The position numbers and the translations under genes were made by a program. This document shows positions 58,330 through 64,000 of a DNA stretch of 64,000 nt, piece after piece. Position 1 is the stretch's first letter, and each line of letters opens with the position of its first letter. Origin of the DNA: Streptomyces sp. Act143 (lineage in GTDB: Bacteria > Actinomycetota > Actinomycetes > Streptomycetales > Streptomycetaceae); assembly GCF_003143935.1 (NCBI RefSeq), contig NZ_QFRX01000001.1, positions 5,117,327-5,181,326 of the forward strand. Direction: 5' to 3'. Below the pieces are notes generated by a model that was given only the letters and a program-made list of their open reading frames with translations, ran no database searches and was not told where the DNA came from.

Positions 58330-58921
58330 GCCCAAGCCGCGGCTGCGGGCCCTGCTCGCCGAGGACATCGCCACCGTCCTCGCCAAGGACCCGGCCGCCT
58401 CCTCCCGTGCCGAGGTGCTGCTCTACCCGCACATCCACGCCCTGTGGACGTACCGGGTCGCCCACCGCCTCTGGCGGCGCGGCCACCGCTTCACCGCCCG
58501 CGCCCTGTCGCTGCTGGCCCGCGCGGTGAGCGGCATCGAGATCCACCCCGGCGCGCGGATCGGGCGCCGCTTCTTCGTCGACCACGGCACCGCCGTCGTC
58601 ATCGGCGAGACCGTCCGCATCGGCGACGACGTGATGCTGTACCACCAGGTCACGCTCGGCTCGGTCGGCTGGTGGAAGGACCTGCGCCGCCCCGCCGGGT
58701 CCCGCCGCCACCCCGTCGTCGGGGACCGCGTGATCATCGGCACCGGCGCCAGCGTCCTCGGCCCGGTCACCGTCGGCGCCGACTCCCGCGTCGGCGCCCA
58801 CGCCATCGTCCTGGACGACCTCCCGCCGCACAGCCGCGTGGTGGCACCGACCTGCGAGGTGCTCCCGGCGCTCGACACCGGCGCCGTGCCGGAGCCCGCC
58901 CTCAACCAGCTTGCCTCTTGA
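58316..58921 (+). CDS. Serine O-acetyltransferase (CysE)-like left-handed beta-helix enzyme
   Basis: 201-aa hexapeptide acyltransferase. The N-terminal helical part (LLAEDIATVLAKDPAASSRAEVLLYPHIHALWTYRVAHRLW) matches SAT, and the beta-helix contains GIEIHPGARIGRRFFVDHGTAVVIGETVRIGDDVMLYHQVTLG with the SAT active-site His and Asp residues. It normally makes O-acetylserine. The C terminus lacks the terminal Ile/feedback tail typical of CysE. GGAGG lies before ATG 58316, 14 bp inside the DAO gene. In the cluster it could supply O-acetylserine or acetylate a hydroxy intermediate. Confidence 0.88.
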   Translation: MTTCEPKPRLRALLAEDIATVLAKDPAASSRAEVLLYPHIHALWTYRVAHRLWRRGHRFTARALSLLARAVSGIEIHPGARIGRRFFVDHGTAVVIGETVRIGDDVMLYHQVTLGSVGWWKDLRRPAGSRRHPVVGDRVIIGTGASVLGPVTVGADSRVGAHAIVLDDLPPHSRVVAPTCEVLPALDTGAVPEPALNQLAS

Positions 58922-58943
58922 GCCTTCTAAGGACTTCACGACC

Positions 58944-60587
58944 ATGACCTCGTACGTCGTCACCAGCGCCCCGCCCAACCCCAACGGCGACCTCCACCTC
59001 GGCCACCTCTCCGGCCCGTTCCTCGGCGCCGACATCCTCAGCCGCCATCTGCGCCAGCGCGGCCACGACGTCCGGTACGTCGGCTACTCCGACGAGCACT
59101 CCTGCTACGTCCCGCGCCGCGCCGCCGAGATCGGCTCCACCGCGTACCCGACGGCGAAGCTGTTCGGCGACCGCATGGAGCAGACGCTGTCGCTGGGCGC
59201 CATGCACCACGACTGGTTCACCCGCCCGCTGACCGACGCCACGCACACCGAGTTCGTGCAGCGCTTCTTCCTGGAGCTGTGGAACGCGGGCGCGCTGAAG
59301 GTCGAGGAGCTGCCCGTCTTCCGCTGCGAGCCCTGCGAGCGCTACCTGTACGAGGCCGAGGTGCGCGGCGAGTGCCAGTTCTGCGCCGACCCCTCCGACG
59401 GCGTCTACTGCGAGGCCTGCGGTCTCGCCCAGGACCCGGCCGGCCTCGCCAACCCCAAGTGCACGTCCTGCTGGCAGGAGCCGGGCCTGACCACCCTGCG
59501 CCGGATCGTCTTCCCGCTCGACGACTACCGCGACCGCCTCCAGGCCTACTACGCCGAGGCCCAGGCGAAGGCGGAATGGCGCCCCCGGCTGATCTCCTAC
59601 CTGGAGGGCCTGTTCGAGCGGGCGCTGCCCGACACCCCGATCTCCCGCGAGGCCGACTACGGCATCCCGGTCCCGCTGGAGGGCTGGGAGGGGCACATCC
59701 TCGACACCTGGTTCAGCGGCATCTTCGGCTACGCCGCCGCCACCGCCCGCCTCTCGGAGGCAGGCGGCGACAAGGCGGAGTGGGAGCGTCTGTGGACGGA
59801 CCCCGACACGAGGATCGTCAACTTCATCGGCTTCGACTGCTCCTTCTCGCACGCCGTGCTGTGGCCGGCGCTGCTGCTCGCCCAGGGCACGCTGACGCTG
59901 CCCTCCCAGGTCGTGATCAACGAGTTCTACCGCCTGGAGGGCGACAAGTTCTCCACCAGCCGCGGCCACGCCATCTGGGGCGGCGAGTTCCTGCGCCGGG
60001 TCAACGCCGACGCGCTCCGCTTCCACCTCAGCCTGACCGGCCCCGAGCGGGAGCAGAACAACTTCTCCATGAAGGAGTTCGCCGACACCGTCAGCACGGT
60101 CCTCGCGGGCGGCATCGAGCGCTGGACGGACACGGTCCTGGACCTGCTGGCGCAGGACTTCCAGTCGCAGGTGCCGGCGGCCGCCCTGTCCGTCACCTTC
60201 CTCGACGAGGAGCGGGCCGAGCTGCCGGGCCGCATCGCCGCCGCGCTCGGCGCCGAGACCTTCTCGCCGCAGAAGGCCGCCGCCGAACTGGCCGCGGTCG
60301 TCGACCGGGCGGTGGCCGACCTGCGCCAGCTGTCCCTGGTCCGGGCCGCGGGCCCGCGCGAGGAGTACGCCGCCCGCCTCGTCGCCCACCTCGAACTCCT
60401 CGCCGCCGTCGCCGTCACCGCCGCCCCGCTGATGCCGGGCTGGTCGGCGCACCTCGCCGGACAGCTGGGCGTGCCGGTGGACCTGACGACCCAGATGCCC
60501 CGGTGGGCCGCCCTGGACGCCCGCCTGGTCCCGACGGGCACCCAGGTGCCGGACGCCGCGCCGCTGTTCTTCCACGAGCTGTCGTGA
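58944..60587 (+). CDS. Methionyl-tRNA synthetase-like protein, putative hydrazine-synthetase catalytic subunit
   Basis: 547-aa class I synthetase core. HLGH at residues 18-21 (HIGH motif), eight zinc-type cysteines as four CxxC pairs (128/131, 144/147, 156/159, 173/176), and KFSTS at 335-339 in place of KMSKS. A helical C-terminal domain follows (about 370-540). It should still bind ATP and an amino acid. In Spb40/Tri28 such a domain activates glycine and transfers it to N-hydroxylysine. A self-resistance MetRS is the alternative. ATG 58944 has AAGGAC nine bases upstream; the TTG at 58911 is less likely. Confidence 0.85.
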   Translation: MTSYVVTSAPPNPNGDLHLGHLSGPFLGADILSRHLRQRGHDVRYVGYSDEHSCYVPRRAAEIGSTAYPTAKLFGDRMEQTLSLGAMHHDWFTRPLTDATHTEFVQRFFLELWNAGALKVEELPVFRCEPCERYLYEAEVRGECQFCADPSDGVYCEACGLAQDPAGLANPKCTSCWQEPGLTTLRRIVFPLDDYRDRLQAYYAEAQAKAEWRPRLISYLEGLFERALPDTPISREADYGIPVPLEGWEGHILDTWFSGIFGYAAATARLSEAGGDKAEWERLWTDPDTRIVNFIGFDCSFSHAVLWPALLLAQGTLTLPSQVVINEFYRLEGDKFSTSRGHAIWGGEFLRRVNADALRFHLSLTGPEREQNNFSMKEFADTVSTVLAGGIERWTDTVLDLLAQDFQSQVPAAALSVTFLDEERAELPGRIAAALGAETFSPQKAAAELAAVVDRAVADLRQLSLVRAAGPREEYAARLVAHLELLAAVAVTAAPLMPGWSAHLAGQLGVPVDLTTQMPRWAALDARLVPTGTQVPDAAPLFFHELS

Positions 60588-61570
60588 GGGACGTGACGGC
60601 GGCCGCGGTCCGCACCCTCGCCGCCGTCCTCGGCGCGGGCGCCCTGCTGCTGCCCGCCGCCCTCGCCCCCGTGCCGGTCGGGTACTCGGTGGCGGCCGTG
60701 CTCGTGGTGGCCGCCTGGTGCCTGCTGGTCGCGGCGGCCGGCGGCACGGCAGGTGGCGGCGGTGCGGCCGGCTTCGTCCGGCGGCGGCTGGGGTTCCGGG
60801 CCGCGCGGGCCGTCACCGGCCTGTACTTCGCCGGGTTCGCCACCGGGCAGGCCGCGGTCGCCCTGACCGCCGGGCAGTTCGCCGCCCGGCTGCGGGGGGA
60901 CGCCTACGCCTGGTCGGTCGCCGTCCTGCTCGCCGCGGCCACCTGGGCCACCTACCGGCCCCGCCCGCTGTCCACGCCGGTACGGCGGCTACGGCCGGCG
61001 GCGGTGCTGGCGGCGGCCGGGGGATGGTGGGCGCTGGGCGGAACCCCCGGCGGCACCGCCTCCTGGTGGGTGCTGCTGCCGCTGCTCTTCGGCTGGGTCG
61101 GCATCGAGGGCGCGGTGCCGGGGCGGGCGGACGCCCCCGGCGGGCTCACCGGGACGCTGCTCGGCGTCACGGCCGCCGCCGCCCTGTACGCCGTCCTCCT
61201 GCGCCCGCCCGCCCCTCTCGCCGACCTCCCCCTGGCGCCGCTCGCCCTGCTGAGCGCCCTCACCCTCGCCCTGTACTGCCGCACCAACCTCCAGGCCACC
61301 GGCGCCCGTTGGCACGAACTGACCGGCCGTCCGCCGGCGCAGGGCACCGCCACCGCCGCCACCCTCGCCCTGCTCACCCTCACCCTCGCCCACCTCGCGG
61401 GCGGCACCACCGCCGTCCTGCTCCTGCTCCCCGGCAGCGCGACCGCGGCGATCCTCACGCTCGTCGCCCTCGCCGCCGTACGCACACCCGAGACCGCATC
61501 CAAGGAGAAGACCCATGACCACGACCACCGCCACCGCCCCCTCGAAGGTGCTGCGCGTCCCCGCCGCTGA
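60584..61570 (+). CDS. Small APC-like amino acid transporter/membrane protein
   Basis: 328-aa hydrophobic protein with about nine helices: GAGALLLPAALAPVPVGYSV and AVTGLYFAGFATGQAAVALTAGQFA match the first helices of APC-family amino acid permeases, but it is shorter than the usual 430-500 residues. GTG 60584 overlaps the MetRS-like stop by GTGA. The last 18 codons overlap the rhodanese gene by 56 bp and give a polar, His-rich tail (KEKTHDHDHRHRPL). Import of a precursor amino acid or export of the product is plausible. Confidence 0.78.
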   Translation: MRDVTAAAVRTLAAVLGAGALLLPAALAPVPVGYSVAAVLVVAAWCLLVAAAGGTAGGGGAAGFVRRRLGFRAARAVTGLYFAGFATGQAAVALTAGQFAARLRGDAYAWSVAVLLAAATWATYRPRPLSTPVRRLRPAAVLAAAGGWWALGGTPGGTASWWVLLPLLFGWVGIEGAVPGRADAPGGLTGTLLGVTAAAALYAVLLRPPAPLADLPLAPLALLSALTLALYCRTNLQATGARWHELTGRPPAQGTATAATLALLTLTLAHLAGGTTAVLLLLPGSATAAILTLVALAAVRTPETASKEKTHDHDHRHRPLEGAARPRR

Positions 61571-61997
61571 CCCGGCCGAGGCGCTCGCCCACTTCCGTGG
61601 CCGGCTCTCCTTCGAGGCCGACGCCTCCGACGTGCACGCCGACATCGAGTCGGGGGCGAAGGGGTTCGTGCTGGTCGACACGCGCAGCACGGAGGCGTGG
61701 CAGCAGGGGCACATCCCCGGCGCCGTGCACCTGCCGACGGACGAGATCGCCGAGCGGGCCGCGGAGTCGGTGCCCGCCGGGGCCCTGGTCGTCACCTACT
61801 GCTGGGGGCCGGGCTGCAACGGCGCGACCCGGGCCGCGTACGCCTTCGCGCAGCTCGGCCACCCGGTCAAGGAGATGCTGGGCGGGTTCGAGTACTGGTC
61901 GCGCGAGGGCTTCGAGGTCGAGGACGCGGCCGGTGTCCGCAAGCAGGCGATCGACCCGCTGACGGCGCCGGTCAGCGGGATCGCGTGCGCCTGCTGA
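61515..61997 (+). CDS. Rhodanese-like sulfurtransferase
   Basis: 160-aa single-domain rhodanese. FVLVDTRSTEAWQQGHIPGAVHLP is the typical N-terminal part (CH2A-like), and the active-site loop contains YCWGPGCNGATRAAYAFAQLG with two Cys. The C terminus ends GIACAC (a Cys-x-Cys tail), which is unusual and could carry or accept a persulfide. AAGGAG precedes ATG 61515. It is the last gene of the biosynthetic operon. Sulfur transfer to the product or to a pathway enzyme is possible; cyanide detoxification is the general alternative. Confidence 0.88.
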   Translation: MTTTTATAPSKVLRVPAADPAEALAHFRGRLSFEADASDVHADIESGAKGFVLVDTRSTEAWQQGHIPGAVHLPTDEIAERAAESVPAGALVVTYCWGPGCNGATRAAYAFAQLGHPVKEMLGGFEYWSREGFEVEDAAGVRKQAIDPLTAPVSGIACAC

Positions 61998-62000
61998 GCA

Positions 62001-62984
62001 CTACAACAGGCCGTGCTCGACGGCCCGTTGGCCGAGCTGGAAGCGGCTCTGCGCGTCCAGTCTCTCCATCAGCTCCGAGATGAGGCGCCGTTCGCTGCGC
62101 AGGGAGATGCCGAGGCGGCGGGCGGCGGCCTCGTCGGTGTAGCCCTGGGCGAGCAGCCGGAGCAGTTCGCGGGGCTGGGAGCCGGGGTCGTCGAGGCTGC
62201 GGCGGGGCGGTTCACCGAAGGGGGTGGCCGTCGCCCACACCGCCTCGAACAGCGCGCAGAAGGCGGCGACCGCGCCGGGTTCGCGCAGCAGGACCGCACC
62301 GAGGGAGCTGTCGGTCGGGTCGATCGGGACCAGGGCCTGTTCCCGGTCCAGGATGATCATCCGCATCGGCAGGGCGGGGGCGGTGCGCAGCTCCCCGTCC
62401 CGCTCGGTCAGCCAGCGCGCGTGCTCGATGCTGACCGGGTCGTTGCGGATGGAGTCCTGGTAGACGCCCTTGACCTTGACGCCACGGCCGAGGAGGGCGG
62501 TGGTGATCGGCTCGCTGGCCTGGAACTGGGCCGCGGGCTGGGGCCCGCCCGGGTTGAAGCTGACGATCTCGGCGCGGACCTCGGCGGTCAGCTCGGTGAG
62601 CTTGGCGCGGACCGCCTCGACACCGAGGAATCGTTCCGCCCCCTGCTCGGTCTCCTCGGGGTGGAGTTCGGCGTACTGCGACAGCAGCGCGTCGGCGGCG
62701 GCCTGGCTCTCGGCGAGGGCGCGCTGCCGCTCGACGATCTCGGCCTGCTGGTGGGCCAGCAGCGAGTCGAGGGCCGCCTTGGGAGCGACCACGCGCAGCA
62801 GTCCGTCGGTCCGCCAGCTCGGCGGCAGCAGGGAGAGCCGGGTGAGTTCCTCCAGCTCCTCGTGCACTTCGTGCTCGTCGACGTCCATCTCTTTCACGGC
62901 ATCGGCCACGGACAGGCCGGGGCGTTTGAGGATGGCGCGATAGAGGCGATCGGAGCGCTCGGTCAGACCGAGAGAAACCAGCAC
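62001..62984 (-). CDS. LuxR-type regulator with N-terminal TrmB-like winged helix
   Basis: 327-aa regulator. The N-terminal winged helix (about 5-70; SDRLYRAILKRPGLSVADAVKEMDVDEHEVHEELEELTRL) is followed by a coiled coil and a PLD/TrmB-like sensor region (about 130-240; ISFNPGGPQP-like IVSFNPGGPQPAAQF, GVKVKGVYQDS). The C-terminal LuxR HTH is ELLRLLAQGYTDEAAARRLGISLRSERRLISELMERL. GGGGGG lies eight to ten bases before GTG 62984; the frame is open to 63092. It is convergent with the rhodanese (3 bp apart) and divergent from a small secreted peptide. It is the only regulator in the locus and so the likely reader of the operator motif. Confidence 0.88.
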   Translation of the reverse strand: MLVSLGLTERSDRLYRAILKRPGLSVADAVKEMDVDEHEVHEELEELTRLSLLPPSWRTDGLLRVVAPKAALDSLLAHQQAEIVERQRALAESQAAADALLSQYAELHPEETEQGAERFLGVEAVRAKLTELTAEVRAEIVSFNPGGPQPAAQFQASEPITTALLGRGVKVKGVYQDSIRNDPVSIEHARWLTERDGELRTAPALPMRMIILDREQALVPIDPTDSSLGAVLLREPGAVAAFCALFEAVWATATPFGEPPRRSLDDPGSQPRELLRLLAQGYTDEAAARRLGISLRSERRLISELMERLDAQSRFQLGQRAVEHGLL

Positions 62985-63253
62985 GCAAGCCCCCCAGCTT
63001 CGTTTCACGGAGCGGCGGCGGGTCCCGACAACGCTGGCGGCACAAGGGGGACCGGTCCGTCCCAGCCCCGGCGCGGCCACTCCGTGGGTCAAGTCATGCG
63101 GAGGGATTGTGCCGCCTCGCTGGGTCCCGGGACAAGCCCGTCCGGGTGTCGGACGCGCAGGTCAGGAGTGAGACGGGGCCATGCTCATGGTGTCGCTCCT
63201 TGATCATTGTCACGCGTTGTGAAGATCGTGTGCCCGCGTTCGGGGCCGTTCGC

Positions 63254-63283
63254 TGGCACACATGTGCCAGATCGTTTCGTGCC
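63254..63283. promoter_or_regulatory. Paired operator, same motif as at 48370-48452
   Basis: TGGCACACATGTGCCA (63254-63269) is a near-perfect palindrome of the form TGGCAC-N4-GTGCCA, as at 48384-48399. A second, weaker site (GATCGTTTCGTGCC, 63270-63283, reverse) follows at the same 15-bp offset. The pair lies 108-137 bp before the small peptide gene in the 406-bp divergent region between it and the LuxR gene. Weaker half-sites (GGCAC) at 63039 and around 63230 may add to it. The rest of 62985-63390 is featureless. Confidence 0.85.
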
Positions 63284-63390
63284 ACCGAAAACGCGCGACT
63301 CGAGGATCACCCGAACCCCACTATGGAGTCACGCCGAACCGCACGGAACGGCCCAACTCCAGCTAAAACGCCACTACTTGGGGGAACACA

Positions 63391-63534
63391 ATGCGCCGCA
63401 CGCTCGCCACGATCGTCGCCGTCACCGCCGCCGCCCTGATCGCCGTCCTCGGCGCCGGTGCGAGCGACTCGGGTGCCCCCGCGCAGCAGACGGTCACCGT
63501 GGCGGGCGCGGCCGGCGAGCCGAACTGGTCCTGA
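63391..63534 (+). CDS. Short secreted peptide beside the LuxR regulator
   Basis: 47-aa open frame, too short for standard lists. The ATG at 63391 has GGGGG eight bases upstream. The product is a signal peptide (MRRTLATIVAVTAAALIAVL, then GAGA) followed by about 22 polar residues ending GEPNWS. A 20-bp-stem terminator follows 13 bases after the stop, so it is a complete single-gene unit. Short exported peptides next to LuxR-type regulators are candidates for signalling; that role here is inferred, and a structural or leaderless toxin role cannot be excluded. Confidence 0.78.
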   Translation: MRRTLATIVAVTAAALIAVLGAGASDSGAPAQQTVTVAGAAGEPNWS

Positions 63535-63547
63535 CCCACCGCCCGTA

Positions 63548-63590
63548 CGCGAGGGGCCCGGAACCGTGTGACGGTTCCGGGCCCCTCGCG
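63548..63590. terminator. Very strong terminator after the peptide gene
   Basis: A perfect 20-bp stem (63548-63567 with 63571-63590; arm starts CGCGAGGGGCCCGGAACCGT) closed by a 3-base GTG loop. It lies between the peptide gene and the convergent VCBS-repeat gene and can serve both. Confidence 0.93.
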
Positions 63591-63616
63591 TCGGTCATGA
63601 CCGGTGAACCTGCCTG

Positions 63617-64000
63617 CTACGACAGGAACTTGTAGCCGCCGAAACCGGTGGCTATCTTCGACCGCGCCCCGAACGACCCCTTGCCGTCCCCGCTGTTGCG
63701 GTACAGGTTGCCGCTCGTGTCACGCGACACGATGTCCGCCCTGCCGTCGTCGGTGATGTCCCCGACGCCGATGACCGCGTCGTAGGAGCCGCCCCAGTCG
63801 GAGAACAGCTTCACCCGGGCCTTGAACGTGCCGTCGCCCTTGCCGTCGTAGCGGTAGAGGACGTTCGACCTGTCCTGGGCGAGGAGGTCGCCGATGCCGT
63901 CGCCGTTGAGGTCCCCGGCGCCGACGACCTTCTTGTAGCCCTTCCAGTTGTCGTAGAGCTTCACGCGCGACGACAGCTTGCCGGTGCTGGTGGCCTTGTA
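63617..64000 (-). CDS. FG-GAP/VCBS repeat protein, C-terminal part (runs off the right edge)
   Basis: The final 127 codons of a larger minus-strand gene whose start lies beyond 64000. Three repeats of the FG-GAP/VCBS type are visible: VVGAGDLNGDGIGDLLAQD, VIGVGDITDDGRADIVSRD and the following NLYRNSGDGKGSFGARSKI, each with the calcium-type DxNxDGxxD loop. Such repeats form beta-propellers in secreted proteins of Streptomyces. The protein ends GGYKFLS. The function is unknown from this fragment. Confidence 0.88.
   Translation of the reverse strand, partial: YKATSTGKLSSRVKLYDNWKGYKKVVGAGDLNGDGIGDLLAQDRSNVLYRYDGKGDGTFKARVKLFSDWGGSYDAVIGVGDITDDGRADIVSRDTSGNLYRNSGDGKGSFGARSKIATGFGGYKFLS

Noticed and set aside
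52596..60587. Piperazate-type N-N chemistry (KtzT-like heme enzyme)
   Set aside because: No piperazate synthase homologue was seen; the cupin plus MetRS-like pair fits the hydrazine-synthetase route better.
48501..61997. NRPS-independent siderophore cluster
   Set aside because: Two N-hydroxylases and a diaminobutyrate aminotransferase suggest it, but no IucA/IucC-type synthetase, acyl-CoA N-acyltransferase for hydroxamates, iron reductase or siderophore ABC importer is present, whereas cupin, MetRS-like and DAO genes are.

Overview
The window is high-GC actinobacterial chromosome, almost certainly Streptomyces. The evidence is very strong third-position G/C bias, GTG/TTG starts, a mycothiol-linked maleylpyruvate isomerase fold, a bacterial proteasome activator, XRE/DUF397 pairs, a PASTA kinase, an LPxTG surface protein and a Streptomyces K15-type penicillin-binding protein. 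From memory, the bkdCBA / orphan response regulator / twin Ser-Thr kinase block and the aspS region resemble the SCO3795-SCO3821 neighbourhood of S. coelicolor, which lies near oriC. A parS-like ParB site inside aspS fits that position.

Region 1 (about 1-32 kb) is core chromosome. It holds a DrrA-type ABC ATPase, a quinone oxidoreductase, a PadR regulator, the proteasome activator Bpa, a three-gene branched-chain 2-oxo acid dehydrogenase operon, an orphan NarL-type regulator, two divergent membrane Ser/Thr kinases, a K15-type DD-transpeptidase, a GntR-MFS pair, a nitrilase-family hydrolase, a GlxA-type regulator divergent from a cupin gene, a thioredoxin/NHL protein, a hyaluronan-synthase-like glycosyltransferase with a previously hidden 54-residue membrane protein, an M18 aminopeptidase, a large acyl-CoA dehydrogenase and a secreted beta-propeller/Ig protein.

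Region 2 (32-44 kb) continues with pirin, a small accessory patch (Bro-N protein, DUF397, XRE regulator, two small coupled genes), an AI-2E-type permease that overlaps a PAS-GAF-PP2C-ATPase protein tail to tail, aspS carrying the parS-like site, a Tat-exported intradiol dioxygenase, and an LPxTG-anchored surface protein.

Region 3 (about 44.2-63.5 kb) is a specialised-metabolism locus. Twelve + strand genes (48501-61997), nearly all overlapping or within about 25 bp, encode two ATP-grasp ligases, a signal-less oligopeptide-binding protein, two N-hydroxylating flavoprotein monooxygenases, a diaminobutyrate-type aminotransferase, a cupin, a D-amino-acid-oxidase-like enzyme, a serine acetyltransferase, a methionyl-tRNA-synthetase-like protein, a small APC-like membrane protein and a rhodanese. 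Cupin + MetRS-like protein + lysine-type N-hydroxylase + DAO is the gene signature of hydrazine (N-N bond) synthesis in s56-p1, triacsin and pyrazole nucleosides. Here cupin and MetRS are separate polypeptides. A divergent five-gene operon (DUF3291, MFS, an MFS-derived mini-protein, MFS, DinB) probably exports the product. The same operator, TGGCAC-N4-GTGCCA, paired with a second site 15 bp away, occurs in the divergent promoter region (two pairs) and again at 63254-63283 between a LuxR-type regulator and a hidden 47-residue secreted peptide. This ties both ends of the locus to one regulator. The window ends inside a secreted VCBS/FG-GAP repeat protein.

No tRNA, rRNA, insertion sequence or CRISPR array was seen.
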